The notes beneath the pieces were generated by a model. It searched no databases and was not told the origin of the DNA. It saw only the letters and a program-made list of their open reading frames with translations. Source: Saccharum officinarum (taxonomy: Eukaryota; Streptophyta; Magnoliopsida; Poales; Poaceae). From it: a DNA stretch of 64,000 nt. Both the position numbers and the translations under genes were made by a program. Location of the stretch: contig CM036199.1 in assembly GCA_020631735.1 (NCBI GenBank), positions 23,415,553 to 23,479,552 on the forward strand, in the 5' to 3' direction. Below are positions 35,001 through 49,371 of this stretch, piece after piece. Positions within the stretch are counted from its first letter, which is position 1; every line of letters begins with the position of its first letter.

Positions 35001-35208
35001 CAGTTTGATCCTAGAGTGAAGGTTACACCCGGTGTTCGGAGTTGTCTTGCCGCTGTTGCTCTCTAAGGTTATATATTATACTATAGTGTTATGCTTAATA
35101 AGCATTTGTCTTTCGATATTACACCTATCTGCAGCTATATGTGAGATTTGGCCTCTTTATTTCGCATATAGTATATATCTGGTTTTGTCCTTAAAACCGG
35201 GTGTGACA
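32093..35208 (+). repeat. T LTR 2 (contig B copy)
   Basis: Corresponds to 11319-14455 but is 21 bases shorter through scattered single-base losses, such as AAAACATAGGAAAT for AAAAACATAGGGAAAT near 32163. The primer site TGGTATCAGAGC follows at 35212-35223. Confidence 0.85.
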
Positions 35209-37489
35209 AAGTGGTATCAGAGCAATGCTGACTGTAGGACGCAAGCCTAGTGAGAAATAGGCCGTCTTAAGGTTTTGAACTTGCAATAAAATCCTTGTTC
35301 TATAATCCTTGATATTTTCTTCTCTATTATATATCTACCCTTGATATTTGTCTCTTCCTTGATGCTTATTTTAAGCCTTTGTTCTCATCTATACTCATTG
35401 TCTTGATATGCTTTTAGAATCTTCTCTTACCACTTTCTTGCGTCATCAGAAGAGTAGATTTAGGATCCTTTGCCCTTAATATAAAGAGGATGGTAGTATC
35501 GCAAGTTGAGTCAATGTTTGCTTTGTGCACCTATAATGCTTTGTTGAATGTCATTGTGCATGTGCTTGTTTTGGATCTTTGTATGATTGCAATGATCTTG
35601 TGGAGTTTGTCCACATTTTCATTTAGTCTAGGTTTATAAGGTATAAGGATCAATGCAATATATAGTTGGGTTGGTTTATCTTGTTCTCTCGATTCTATCT
35701 TTTCTGGAGCAGTCTGTCTTTTCTTCAGTGCTCAGAAATATCTGCTTAGCAAAAGTTTGTGAAATTTTTATGGAAACAACCAGACTTGAACATCTTCCCA
35801 ATGCCTCTGGAATCACCTTCATAGCTATTATGGTTTGGGAGTTATGAAAATCACAAGTTGATGCAACTGCGCTGCCTAAACCTTGGAATAGTTTCTGTTG
35901 GGCACTATGTTCGACTACCTTAACTACAGAATATGGGAAAGTGTTCTATACAAAAGTTGCTGAGGATTCCATAATATTTTCAACCAAGTAAGGCATGTCA
36001 TCATATAAGTTTTGGAACTCTAGATACAACTATTGCAAGATGCCGCATCTGTGCTGCCAGACTTTCTGGACAGATTTCATGTCTCACTCTGAAACCATAT
36101 TTTAAAATCGGAATCTGGGGAGGTGATCAATAACAAAGTTGTAGAAAATTTGATAAGCTTTCCAACGGTATAAGGTGCAACTTAATTGGATTAACGGAAC
36201 TCGAGTTATGGTTGTTTTTCTGCACTGCTGTTTATCTATCCGCGAGGAATTTCAGATCACTTGTTCCTTCTTATAGACATGAGTATCCTTGGGATATCAG
36301 AAGATCTTTATGATGGTTAATTCACTCGAAAGAAGATGCAAGCTATCCTTTGTTGTTCCCCTAGTTTATCTTTTCTTAAGGGGGTAGCCAAGTTGAGGAA
36401 GATGCAAGATGGAGATTTCATACATTCTAGTTTTTCACTTGGAAGAATGGGTTAACCCCATGGTTGAGAAGTTAACATCAAGCGTAGATATCCTCAACTC
36501 AAGATTGATAATTGTTGGATTGTCTATAAGGAGCTTGAGTAACCATCAGGATTGGTCTTCGCTTTGAGCTATCATCAATTGGGAGTGTAACCTTCAATAT
36601 ACCCAAGACAAGTTGGCCCTGATGGCATAGGAAGGAGATATTAGACAACTGCAGTTGGTTCTATGAAGACTTAGAAGACCTCAATGTTGCACCAAGCATG
36701 GTAAGCAATTTTTGATAGAAGGAATGTCCTCACTTGGATGTGTTATCCCTCATGGTTGGTGTATGAAGGAGTCAGAAAGTAAATGATGTGTGGAAATAGA
36801 ACCCACCAAATCAAAGGATGTAAGTGAGACTTAGAGATTCATGAAAATGGTAGGATACTATCAGAGGTTCATTAGGGGCATTATAATCTGGACATAAGAG
36901 TGACATCAACGTGGATTGTAAGAATCTAGTAGACATTATCAATAAGATGGGGTTGAGCTAGTGACATTATTATTGGATTAGAATTGATTTTGACTTGGAA
37001 GTGTGTTATCACTTGGAGAAGCAAAGTAAGAGTCATTGTCGATGCCCTTAGCAAAGGAGAGTTTTGCTAAGAAGATTCGGACGACACCATGGACTAAGCA
37101 TTGTTTTTAAGTGTTGAGCAACTTCTGAGCATATATAGTCATTAATGTTTTGAAGTTGGTGATGGAACCTACTTTGGACCAAGAAAGTAAGAAGGCTCCA
37201 TTGGAAGGTGAACATATGAAGAAAGAGATTTGATAGTATGGACTAAAAAGGAAAGATGACCTAGTGATTGGAGTTACCTAAGAGTTGTTCGGAGTACCCA
37301 TAAAGATTTTGGAATTAGTTGAGCAAGTTACTTGTGGTAAGGTTATCCTAAGCAAAGTAAGGCGGAATCTTTATCAAGGATATGGAACTACTCAAGAAAG
37401 TGAGAACGATTCTAAGACAGAGTATGCCTATCTCTTTGACCACTATCTTCCGAATCTCGGGACGAGATTCATCTTAAGGGGGGTAGAAT
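35209..37489 (+). mobile_element. T internal region 2 (contig B copy)
   Basis: Corresponds to 14456-16737, almost without differences except one G lost in the AAGGGGGGTAG near 36380. It begins with the primer site and ends with the polypurine tract AAGGGGGGTAGAAT before 37490. Confidence 0.88.
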
Positions 37490-40400
37490 TGTAACACCCT
37501 AAAATTTGCTTCTTTGGAAATAGAGCTAAAATGAGTTAATTTTGAATTTTTGTGCTCATAAAAACATAGGGAAATAATATTTTTCACTAAATTGAAATTT
37601 ATCATAAGGTTTAGCAACTTGTTGATGCATTCATGCTGATGCATTTGTGTTTTTGTATTGCTTGGTTTTGACCAAAGATCAAAATGAATTCAAGTTGTTC
37701 TTTCAAAATGCGTTTAGGTCGATTTTCCTTCTCCGATATACATATATCATTTTTCTACAATCAAATTCCTTGTTTCTCACCTCAAGTTTTCGTTGAGAGC
37801 TCCCTCAAATATTTTCACTATAACCCAAATCACTCCTACCTTATTTCTCATTTGTCAATCAACCTCTACAAACTTCTCAAGAATTTTTCCGGCTTTTTAT
37901 GTAGCTTGTTTCTACTTATCTATGAGCATAATCTAATTTTTAGATGCTCTAAAATATCTTATCATGAGCTCCAAATACTTTATTTGGATTCCTCATGTTC
38001 CATAATGTCTCTAGAAAATTTTCCCAAATTTTCGGAGCTTTCGGAGTATTTTTCGCGGCTTAAATAATAATTCTGGACTTTTCTAGAATTATTTTATCCA
38101 TGAAAATAATTAATTCTAAAAATAATAAATCTCTCATTTTCCCCACCGCTCAAAGCCCATGTGCAATAATCTTAATAAATCTCAAAGGCCCATATATTTG
38201 TTTACTAATGGGCTTTAATAATTAATTAGACCTATTAGTAAAGACGGAGGGTGCAACATCAATTAGTACCACATTGCTAGCTGATGTGAAGGCGAGGAGT
38301 TTTCTCCCAATAAGTATGGACCTATCCCTTGGGCAAAGTACACCAAAACTACCGTAAGAGGAGCCCATAGTTTGGGAAATCTCTCGTGTAGTAAATTATA
38401 TTTTTCTCCTCTTTCTCTCACCGTCGCCGCCGCGCTGCCTAGCCCGGCTATACTCTCCTCGGCAACAAGTAAGTCCGCCGCCGTCCCTGTATTCTTGGAA
38501 AATAAACCCGCAGTCCAAAACATGTTTACAGATTTTGTTTTCTTCATTTGAAATCGTATTTTGTTTCGGTTAAGAATAAATTACGTTTTCAGCTATTTAA
38601 AGAATTGCTAGTGATTTTGTTTTAGCCATAACTTCTCCGTTTTAACTCTGATTTGATTCGTTCAAATTGCGTTAGGTTCGTAATTTCATAATCTACATGT
38701 TAATACTACTGTTAAGTAGGTTTTCAACTTTTAAAATTCTTGATTAGATTTAATCTATTATTTTAATAGAGGAAATCTTGTTTATTTCATATCTTCTACG
38801 TTTCAACTCCGTTTTGAGCCATTCAAGTTGCGTTAAATTCATAGCAACGAGATCTACGCATTTGTAACAGTGTTTATCATGTCACTAATATTGAAATTTC
38901 ATGGTTTGAATCATATCTTAAATAACAATTATGCAACTGGGTTTTATAAATAAAATATGATTTGTTTTACTTTAGTTCTATAATTTGAATCTAAATTTGA
39001 CTTAAATTATAATCTCTATAAAATATCTTATATATATTTTTATATCATTAAGATACATGAAGCTAATAGTTTTATGGGTAAATCTATCGGTAGTTGTATC
39101 TTTTCAACCATAGCTCCGATTAGCGTGCTTTTCGTGACTTTGTGTTCGTAGCGATGCGTAGAATCGTGTTTCAAACTCTTTAACTTATTTTTGTATGATT
39201 GGTGTACTGTTCTAATATAGATCTATTGTTTGCTTCGTGTATGATTGTATGGATGCTTGTGTGGTGCTATATGGTTCAGTCAATCGGTGAAGTTTACGTG
39301 GTGATTAAGAAGCTATTTTCTGAAGACTAGAAGCTGAGAATTGGAAGGAGAAGATTGAAAGTTGAATACTAAAAGCTTTCGAGCGTATTGCTTTGAGGGG
39401 AAAGCAAGTTAAGGCAAGTATAGCATGGGATCATCCTTGTTACCTAATCACTTTTAAAGCACTTAAATCACTATGCATGTGTCTCCTTGTTAAGGATGCC
39501 TTATAAATTGATCTTGTACCTTGTCGCCTATGGTTTTACATTGGGTAGTTATTGCTAGTGCTCAACATAAACTATGATCTTGTAATTTGACTAATAGAAT
39601 ATGCAATAACATTAAAAGATGACTTTTTAGTAACATAATGAAAGTGGGCTAGAGCCTTGGGCTATCTTTTGGTGCTCTAGTTTCTCTTCGTAAGGACTTA
39701 TCTGTAAGCGAACATCCGGGACTTACAGTACAGCTATGAGGGCTACATGGCTCTAGCTTTAGTCATATAAGAGGACTTTTTCTAGCTTGTTAGAGGTTAC
39801 CCGAAAGGGCGCAAAAGGGGTGTTTCTCGGGTTGGGTGTAGTGTGGCTTCTGTCCTTATGTGTATAGGCTGCGCGTCATTGTGCCATACGGAAGGGGAGC
39901 TCTACATTCGTAGGTTACAGAAACCTAGCGGCCCTAACTTGTTAGACGAACCTTGGAAAGAATTCGTAGTGAAACTTGTCTGCCTATTGAGGCCTTGCAA
40001 ACCTCGGGCTTATGGGGATCATGACTTACAGTGAAAGTGTACAACCTCTGCAGAGTGTAAAATTGGTATATCAGCCATGCTCACGGTCACGAGCGGCCTT
40101 GGACCCTTATGGAATAGATGATCACTATTGAACTGTAAAACGCTTATGTTTTTGCTATTCATTCTTCATATTACCTGATCATATGTTGATTCTAGGATTA
40201 AAGACAACTTGATGCTACTCATATGCTAAAACTTTGCCAACTAAAAGCTACATGCAGTTAAACCCGTGTCATGTCTCTTGAGCCTCATGAACCCCATGAT
40301 ATATTTGCTGAGTTCAACATGGACTCACTCTTGCTATTTTCCACATCTCAAGAAGGGTATCAGACTGCTAGATTCTAGAATTTTTAGGCTTGTGATCAAC

Positions 40401-40613
40401 CAGTCAGTTTGATCCTGGAGTGAAGGTTACACCCGGTGTTCGGAGTTGTCTTGCCACTGTGTTGCTCTCTAAGGTTATATATTATACTATAGTGTTATGC
40501 TTAATAAGCATTTTCTTTTGATATTACACCTATCTGCAGCTATATGTGAGATTTGACCTCTTTATTTCACATATAGTATATATCTGGTTTTGTCCTTAAA
40601 ACCGGGTGTGACA
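37490..40613 (+). repeat. T LTR 3 (contig B copy)
   Basis: Corresponds to 16738-19860 with the same short GTC/GCC patch. One extra T in a T-run near 37885 lengthens a spurious frame relative to the first copy. It is followed by GTGAT (40614-40618), the right target duplication of T. Confidence 0.88.
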
Positions 40614-43600
40614 GTGATTCGAATGGATTATTAACCAGGTGGTAATTTATTCCTTACACAAACCTCACTCACCCGCTAAAGTGAGATATTGGTCACCGAG
40701 TCAACTATCCAGGTAAAGTCTCGGGTTTGCCAGGAACCACATGTACCCGGGGGCCGACCGACTACCTTTCGGTCTTATCATCGTGCCCCCGTGTCCTACC
40801 ACACCTTCTCCGGTATAGTGCGCTGCGGGTAATCCACTCGGCCCGAATAATCTCCCAGCTTCGCGGTCGAAAGGTACATTATTCGGCCAGCTAAATGTGA
40901 GGCATGCGTTCAACATGACCTGAGGCCCAACAACAGTCGGTCCTTAATCGACACAGACGGAAATCACTACAGTTCGAAACCCTATAAGTTTTTGTCCGAT
41001 CTCAACTTCAAATTAACACTTAGTTGTCCTATGATGACATAATTATCCAAGCAGATCCAGGTAATCACCTATAGCTCGCAGGTGACAGGAAATCATCTGA
41101 CTTCTACCGGTCTAAACCAGCTAAGCATTGACTTGACTGCGAATACTAGGGTAACAAGGATATAGTATAACAAAGGTAAACAGGTATAATGCAGCAACTG
41201 TTGCAAACAACTCCTGAACGTAATGCATCAATTAAAGTAAAACATTAATTAAATATTTGCAAACTGAGGGAGAAATGCTCTGGGGCTTGCCTCTCTCGAA
41301 GGAACTCGGGCGATGATCTGGGCACTCCGAAAGTTCCTCAACGTCCTCCTCGTCGGCCTCGGGCACCTCCTGTGGCTGCACCTCGGGCTGCTCTTCCGAC
41401 TCCTCGAGTACGACGAATGGATTCTCTGTTTGTGATCCTGTATGATGCATGTGAGTAAATGCTTATGCAAAAGGTGCATCGGATGAAGGGACACAATGAT
41501 TATGATTACATGCAAGGTAGATGAACATGATTCTCTTTATTGGGTAGAGTAGAAGTAAAGTTCTTCTACAAGGCAGTCAACATCATCCAAGAACATGTAC
41601 TATAAGCACCTATCATCTACTGCATTCTCTTCTACTACTAACTACCATGTAGCCACACATAAGTACTGCTACACTAATACTACAACCACTGTACTAACAT
41701 ACTAAGTCACCACATCAAGTTAAAATGCTTCAAAGATACACCAAAGATTTACTAATTCACTAATCATGCACAAACAAAGCATAATTAAACCCTAATTAGC
41801 ACTAGGTTTAAATAGCAATATCTATTTTGTTAGTACAGAAAAATCTTAAAAAATTACAGTAGCTTGCTAGTACCAAACATAGCATACCACATAAATTTCA
41901 CTGCATTTGGATAAGTAAAATAGCCTACACAAAAATAACAAGATATGACATAAATATGAGCATGAAAATACTTTGTATTATGAAAAGTATCAAACAACAG
42001 ATTTAGTATTTTTCCTATGTTCTACATAGTAAATAAGCACTGTACAAAAATTATCATGCCCATGTTTTATACATATTTTTCTCTCTAGCAAAAATAACAA
42101 ATATAAGCAAATAAAGGCACTTGAACTAAGCCTCAATATTTTTCTATAGAATAGACATGCCATATATTTTTCATACAAAGTGCGTCACACAAGAAGACTA
42201 ACAAAATTGGAACCATATTTTTCTGAGTAACAATGAATTTACTATGCATTTTCCAAGTTAACAACAATATTCAAGAATAAAATAAAGTTCTATATAAAAG
42301 TATCTCAAACTGCAGATTTCATATTTTCTACTGTAGATCTAATGCTAACAGACATTACAAAATTTGGTTCACTTTATTTGGAGCAAATATGAGCACACAA
42401 ACATTTTCCAAACCATTTCTCTGCTCAAATAATAATAAAAAAATAGAAAAGGATTTTCCTATCGTTACTGGGCCGGCCCAAGGGAGCTACCTGGCCCATG
42501 GCCGCTTTCGGCCTTAGCCAAAAGGGCAGGAACGGGGTGAGTTGGCCCGGCTCGGCCTCCCGGTCCAAGGCCGAATTCGGCCCAACGGAGGGAAACCGAG
42601 GGGAGGTGGCCCGGCGGCGGACTGCGGCAGCGCAACCGCCGTCTCCGGTCGTGCTGAGGCGCGTGGAGCAGTGTGCGAGGTTCGTGGCGAGGAGACGAAC
42701 GCGATGCACTAACCCAAATAGGGTAAGAAGGAGCGGGGAGCCCCGACCACGGCGAGGTAGAGCGCGGCAGCGCCATGGCCGGCGACGGAGGAAACGCCCA
42801 AGGCGGGCTCTACTTGGCTCGACTAGCGAAGCTATCGTGAGCATGGGGTGTCGGAGAGCGAGGCGGAGGGTGTGCTCGCTATTACAGGCGGCAGTGGACT
42901 ACCGACGGCGAATTTCGCTGGCGGAGCGGACGGTGGCGATGGCAGCGAGCCTGTCCGCTCGGTGTTGGGCGAGGGAGGAGAAGGCGGGGCAGAGAAATGG
43001 AGTAGACGGGGAGGAGCGGAGCGCCTGGCGGCTTTGAAGGCGGGCGTCGGGTTGCTGGGGCCCGAGGAGCGCCACTCGGCCAGCGACGCAAGCGCATGGC
43101 GGCCACGGGGCGACCGGCGCCTGTGCACGGTCGGGATGTTCGTGTCCGCGCGCGGGAGAAAGGGAGGAGTGACGCGGGCGTGGGCTTGGGCCGGGGAAGC
43201 CATGCTGGGCCAGAAGGAGGAGCGTGGGCGCGAGCGCAGCGCGTGGGAGAAAGAGTTGGGCCGGCTGCGCTGATGGCCCGAATGGGAGGCGCGGCCCAAA
43301 TAAGAAAATGAACTCCTTTTCTTTTTATTTTTCAAATCCAATTTTAACCAAACCGCCCCCAAATTCAAAATTTGAACAAGTAAAAAGCATTTTCGCAAAC
43401 TGGTCCAAAAACAAAAGTTGCTTAGAATTTAATTCTCTACAACTTTGCTTTAGGGACCAACTAAAAATTTTGCAAAGATTTTGAGCTAGAATGCAAAAAC
43501 TAAATTGGAAGGGTTTTTGACCATTTTTAGGAATATTTTTAAAAGCAAAATTTGACAAAACTTTGAATACCAAAGTTGCTCTATAAATCATGGTGAACCA

Positions 43601-43819
43601 TCATAAGCTAATTAGTTAGGCAAACAAACATGTTTAACACTAGTATAAGCAAGAACATGGCATAGAATTATTTAAACAAAACTATTGCAACAAGCATGTT
43701 TCAAGTCCATGTTTCATTAGTTTCATTTTACAGTTGATGCTGTGCTCATGAATGCTTGATGATGCATTATGCTCATGATTTGCTGGTGCTAAATGCATGC
43801 GTAACACTAGGGTGTTACA
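40614..43819 (-). mobile_element. S solo LTR, right segment (contig B copy)
   Basis: Corresponds to 19861-23064, with extra G or C bases in G/C runs near 40747 and 42602. The GC-rich block is at about 42465-43310. It ends GGGTGTTACA at 43819, followed by TCGCC. Confidence 0.7.
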
Positions 43820-44472
43820 TCGCCAGCTCCGTAAGCAGCATGATGACCAACGACCCGGGGGCAGCCACCAACTCCTGTACGACGCCCCTGGGAGATCATG
43901 AGGTGATGACGAACACCACGGCAAGACCACGTCACGCAAGACGGCTGGCGATCCACCACCATGTCTATAGTGCCACCACAACCGGCACAGTAGCACCACG
44001 CCATCCCATACCGTGACGTGGGCACAAGACCATGACGACAACCACGCCCGGACGTGCGCTACATCATGTCAAGATGGTGTTTCTTGCAAGCCAAGTTAGC
44101 TAGGTTCCCTCCCTCAGGCTCATGACCCCTCGGTCAGGAGAACCTCCTTCTTTGTTTATGACCTGGCCTCGGACTCTATATAAGGACAGCCAGGGCACCT
44201 TCTAAGACATCGAACTCACAAAACTCTCATTCAGACAGTCCATCTTCTAGCTCTAGCTCCATTCTCCTACCTCTTCCACCATTCTTACACCCCCATTATA
44301 AGAACTTCAGAGCATTCAAGCGTGGAACACACACTCGATCATCTCTAAGACTGGACGTAGGGCTCTGGCCTGAACCAGTATAAATCCTCGTGTATTTTAG
44401 ATGCTACCATCGTCTTCCTAGAGCAGCGTGATATTCGTATAAATTTACGAGTCGGTCTATAAAACACCGACA
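43820..44472 (+). mobile_element. E0 5' LTR, right half (contig B copy)
   Basis: Corresponds to 23065-23716. It carries the TATATAAGG box at 44177-44185 and ends ACACCGACA at 44472. The primer-site-like TGGCGCACCATGTAGGGG follows at 44475-44492. Confidence 0.7.
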
Positions 44473-45611
44473 GTTGGCGCACCATGTAGGGGATAGTCAT
44501 GCACTATTGTTGTTGAGAAGGAAGTAATCGCTCCTCGCACTGCTGATGGATTCACCCGCGGAACGACCCAGGATGGCCGCATCCATCACGGGAACCCTGA
44601 GTTCATCAGCATCGATGGGCCAGTGCCCACGTTCATCCTCGGTCCCGGCCAGGTTCTCCACCCTGAAGTCCTAGACCCTGAGACCTATGGCGAATAATCT
44701 CTTGGAACAACCCTAGGAGGCCATATCCTAGAGTTCACCTATATAGGGGGCCAATACCCTCTCTTGTCATCGGCCATGGCTAGGTCCTCCGCCTCGGAAA
44801 CCAGAGGCCTATGGCTCATGGCGAGCTCACCCACGAAATGGCCCTCGGCAACCACATCCTTTTGGGAAACCATGAGATCATCCATGCTGACGGGTAAACG
44901 CCTGTCACCAGTCTCTACCCCGTTCGGGCCCACCGCACGGGAAGCCTAGATCCTGTGGGAGAGCCACACCCTGAGTAGCGTCTCCGCCACCTACAAAATG
45001 CAGCAAGTCAGGGCACACATGAGCGATGAAACCATCTGCCACCATGCGGCGCTATCTTTAGTGATCAAGTGGCCATCCGACGCCACGCCTCACAAGGCTA
45101 AGCCCAGAACCAGGGTCAAATCCCTTATGACAGACTAGCCGTCCATCGTGCCAATACAAACTATTAGCTCTCACACAGAGGCACGCGCATCCAAGGAAGC
45201 GAGCCCCCTGAGAGCATGATGCACTGCGCCGAGCGGAGCGTGCCACGTTGCCCTTAGAACCCACTTTCACAACAACAGATCATGCCAGTTCTTCATCGAG
45301 AGTGGCAACCACACCCAGAGGTGGAGACACGATGACACACGAGCCCCCCGGCCAAGGACTTCCCCAAGCCGAACGTGAAGAAACCGCCCCTAGGGGCTCA
45401 CGGACCAACCAAGGACGTCGAGCCGGCAACGATCGACCCAAGGCCACCCGAGAGATTTACCCACACCGGCTGCGACCACTCCAAGCAATAGAGAAGCGAC
45501 CTCATCAGCTTGCGGATCGTGAACCGCGATGACCCCACCACGAATGAATGCTCGGGGGCTCATCGCGCCCCGAGCAACGATAGCAAGACCAACAACGACT
45601 CGCTAAATGCC
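44473..45611 (+). mobile_element. E0 internal region (contig B copy)
   Basis: Corresponds to 23717-24854. One additional C in the run near 45346 switches the frame of the proline-rich segment compared with the first copy. This shows that frame calls here depend on homopolymer accuracy. Confidence 0.55.
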
Positions 45612-47329
45612 TATTGACACAAAAAAGTGTACTTTGTGCACAACACACTTGGAGGCCTTGCAGGATCTATTGAAACAGAGAGTTGGAGATTCCCTAAGCC
45701 TCAAATGCCGGTCGAATCGGGTCTTGAAACCTTTGCATGCCAGTCAATTTGACCCTACAATTGACAAGGAAATGATAGACCAATAACACAAGGTGGAACA
45801 TACTAGCTTTGTTGCTAGACAGTTCCAAATATACAGCTCAAAAGCCAATGTGAAGGCCTTTAACTAAAAAGTCAACACCTATGTTTGATAATAATAATAA
45901 AAGTAAAGAATAAGCTAAAATAGCTATTTTGATACGCATGATAAGCATGAAATCCTTTAGCCAATCTAGTTTAGTCAATACTAGAACATAGATCCGATGT
46001 GCAAGCAATAATCTAGATTAAAACTAATATATTTATTAAACATGTCGAATTTGAAATCCAATTACTAACAGTGGGGTGTTTCTATGCAGCCATAATAATA
46101 ACTGGACCAAGTCGCGCCCAACATACTCAATATACCAATCAATATTTAAACAGATGCATGCATACTACGTCATGAGTGAAGCACTACCTCATCAGCTATT
46201 TAGCTGATAGGGTCATAAAGCACGAGCAAAGACTTGTATGACCATGAATAAGCTCATTAGTCAAAGAAGACTCGATCTATTAAACATGTCAAATTTGAAA
46301 TCCAATCACTAACAGTGGGGTGTTTCCATGTAGTCATAATAATGACTGGACCAAGTCGCGCCCAACATGTTTGCAAGATCAAGCTTAATCCAACCAAAGA
46401 TCTATCGAGATTACACAAGCTTTGAACACACAATATGACACGATCAAGATTGAAAGGAGTTAGCCGATATGATCGGGAAACCAATCATCTTAGCCAAATT
46501 AGACATTAATCTCAAAAGATGATGGATCTCAATAAGATTTAAGGCCAAATCTATCAATCTTAATCGGGCAAAGTGATATTGCTATAATTAAATAAATCGA
46601 TGAAAAACAAACAATATCGATAACTTAATGAATCTATTAGGTTACCACGCCTAACAGAGCCGGTAACTAGTTTTACCAAGTTTTAGCAAAGAGATCGGAC
46701 CTAACCGTTGCAGCCTTCGCTTAGACTAGATAAAACCGATAGTTTAGATCAAGCCTATACGAGTTTGGACCTAACCAATGCAGCATTACAAATAAGATGT
46801 AAACCGATAACTAGCTTATACCAAGCTCACAAGAGGTTAGACCTAACCAATGCAGCTGTATGAATGAGGTATAAACTGTGGCAGTACTTACAAGCAAACC
46901 GGAGGTCGGACTTAACCGATGCAGCCCTGCTCGTTTGAAGAAACTCGTCGAAATCTACTCTACTCCTACTCCTAGGGTTTGGCGTTGAGCCGAAAGATTG
47001 TGTTTGATTGCTGTGTGTTTTTTACAATTGCCGGGGTTCATATTTATACCCAAGGCTCAATACGACTCTAAATCTAACACGACTCGTTACAATTGCTAAA
47101 ACCTAAACCAAAAACTACATAATTTGAATGATAATTTAGACCCCAAGCATTCTCTTTCTGTAGAGTCCGACACATTCTTCTCTTTTTTCACCATCATGGT
47201 CACGAGCTGCTGACATCATCAACCATAGTCAATTCTTCCAAATAGCCAATTCAGAGAAAATCAGCTGTTTCCATGTCTTTTTCTATGGATCCATAAGTGA
47301 AAATCCGTTGCCAAATTTTGGTGTTAACA
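45612..47329 (-). mobile_element. E1m 3' LTR (contig B copy)
   Basis: Corresponds to 24855-26571. On the minus strand it starts TGTTAACACC at 47329 and ends TTGTGTCAATA at 45612. The polypurine tract lies directly to the right and has one more C (ACCCCCC on the + strand) than the first copy. Confidence 0.75.
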
Positions 47330-47637
47330 CATACCCCCCAATTTTGGGATAAAATTGATTTTATTCCAAAATTTTCCTTAATACGATCGCCTTTAAAACA
47401 TTACTGCAAGCTGAACTTTGCACGTATTCACCAAACTGTCACTCATCGTCTTCTTTTGGCTTTAACCATTTTCCTCTTCATTGAGCCACCATCATTTCAA
47501 GCCTTCAACCTCCAAACCCTAAGGAGCTTATCCAACGACCCTTTCTAAACTCTTAATCACGACTGGAGAGATGAACTGAAGCATCTCCGGTATTAATCTA
47601 CTCAAACCCTCGCATCTCGGAGCGCAACCCTAAGAAG

Positions 47638-49371
47638 ATGGCTTCCATCAACTCCCAGAGGTAACAAGAATCTCTCTTTTCTCTGCTAATATGATGGTCT
47701 CTTGTTTTCTTTTCTCAAGGTTTGTTTTTCTGATTTATTCTAGGACCTTTAGAACAAAATTTTGATTCCTTGCGAAGATATTCTAGATAGTTTCTTTCTT
47801 GGTCCCAAGTGTAATCTAGATCCTACTGAAGTCATTATTATGGAAACAAACCGCTTACTTGGATTAGTTTGCCCCTCAGGACTTGGCCAAATCCAACCCC
47901 TGACTAGAGGGATTGGTATCTAAAAGTTGCTAGTAAAGAGCAGACTAACTGGATTCTCCACAATCTGAACAAGTGCATATCTCTGTCTCTCTCTAATATG
48001 AAGAAAAATGAGCCATTGCTCAAAGCTGTATATTATTTTTGGTCTAACACATATAATGCTTTTCTCTTTGGTCATGGACCAATGACACCTACCTTGGCCG
48101 ATGTTCACATGCTTACTGGCCTTGAAATCATAGGATCAGTCAATCCATTCAAACTTCTGAACAAGCCGACTTTCAGGGTTGATAGTGTAAGATCTGGTGG
48201 CTGGTCCAATTACATCAATATCCACAATTCTTCCAAGAAGAGTGTTAATGAAAGGGAACACGTAACTTTCCTAAACATGTGGCTAGACAAGTATTTATTT
48301 TGTGGATCAACTTGTGGTCCAACATTCAATTATCTACCTTTGGCAGAAAAATTAGCATTAGGTTCTGAGATTCCTTTGGGCAAGCTCTTACTTGGATCTC
48401 TATATAACCTGATGAATCAAGTGGCTCAACACTTAATGAAGAATGAACTAGTGTTGACAATCATGGACCATGGTGGCTTCTTTAGCTCTGGCTCAATCTT
48501 TATTTGCACAAGATTGTAATCCAAGACATCAGGTCATTGAATTTTTCTGACTTGACTTATACAGAAGAACAAGAAACATCTTTGGCCAAGGACAAATTTT
48601 GCCAATGCATGTCCTTTGGTGAAACAGCATCGGCTATCTCAATTGATTGGGGTATCAGCCAATTCTTCAAGCTTTTCTACAAAGGTTTTTCTGAGGATAT
48701 CTTAATCTGGTTTGTATACACAACTATCCCAAAGTTTGAGCTTCCATTATCTTTTAGGTTTGAATATGTCTGTACAGATGTTGAATCATCTAAGATTCTT
48801 AATTGCGTAATGAAGCCAGGGTTGCTTCCCATAGAAGTTAGGCATGGCAGAGTGAAGCCTCCACTTTCTTATGAATTCTACAACCCTTCAATAGCTGCCA
48901 GGCAATTGGGCTTTGGTCAACTACCCCCAAGCTATTCTTTGCTGACAAGCTAAAGCCAAAAGAACCAATAAGTACAGGGGTAGAATTCAATATGATTCTA
49001 TAGTTTGAAGAATCTCTGCCACATGTGGCTGTGACAGAACTTAACTGCCAACGAATTTCATCAACTTCTTTCATTAACTGGTGGCAAGAATGGGCTCAAC
49101 ATCTCTTCTATTCATCTGTGGCTTCATACTGCCTCACTTTAGACTCTGACTTCCAGGCTGATCCTGAGGTATAATATTTCCTGAATCTCTATATTTTACC
49201 GTCATACCCAATACTTCACAAATAATATTTGTAGGATCTCATTGAGAAGACTCCACCAACATCTAGCAGGAGCAATAAGGCCATTAAATATAATACCTGG
49301 TGTCCAAATCCAAGGTTGGGTTGGAATGCTCCTTCTCTGAGGAAAGTTATGAACCAACCAGCTATTACTAT
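47638..49371 (+). pseudogene. PMD gene antisense in E1m (contig B copy)
   Basis: Corresponds to 26879-28611. The two main open segments, 47998-48519 and 48504-48953, encode proteins identical to the first copy. One G more near 49322 (GGGTTGGAATG) keeps the last coding-like segment open after the putative second intron, so this contig may be the more accurate one there. Stops and the frameshift in the middle are shared by both copies, so they are real decay and not read error. Confidence 0.7.
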
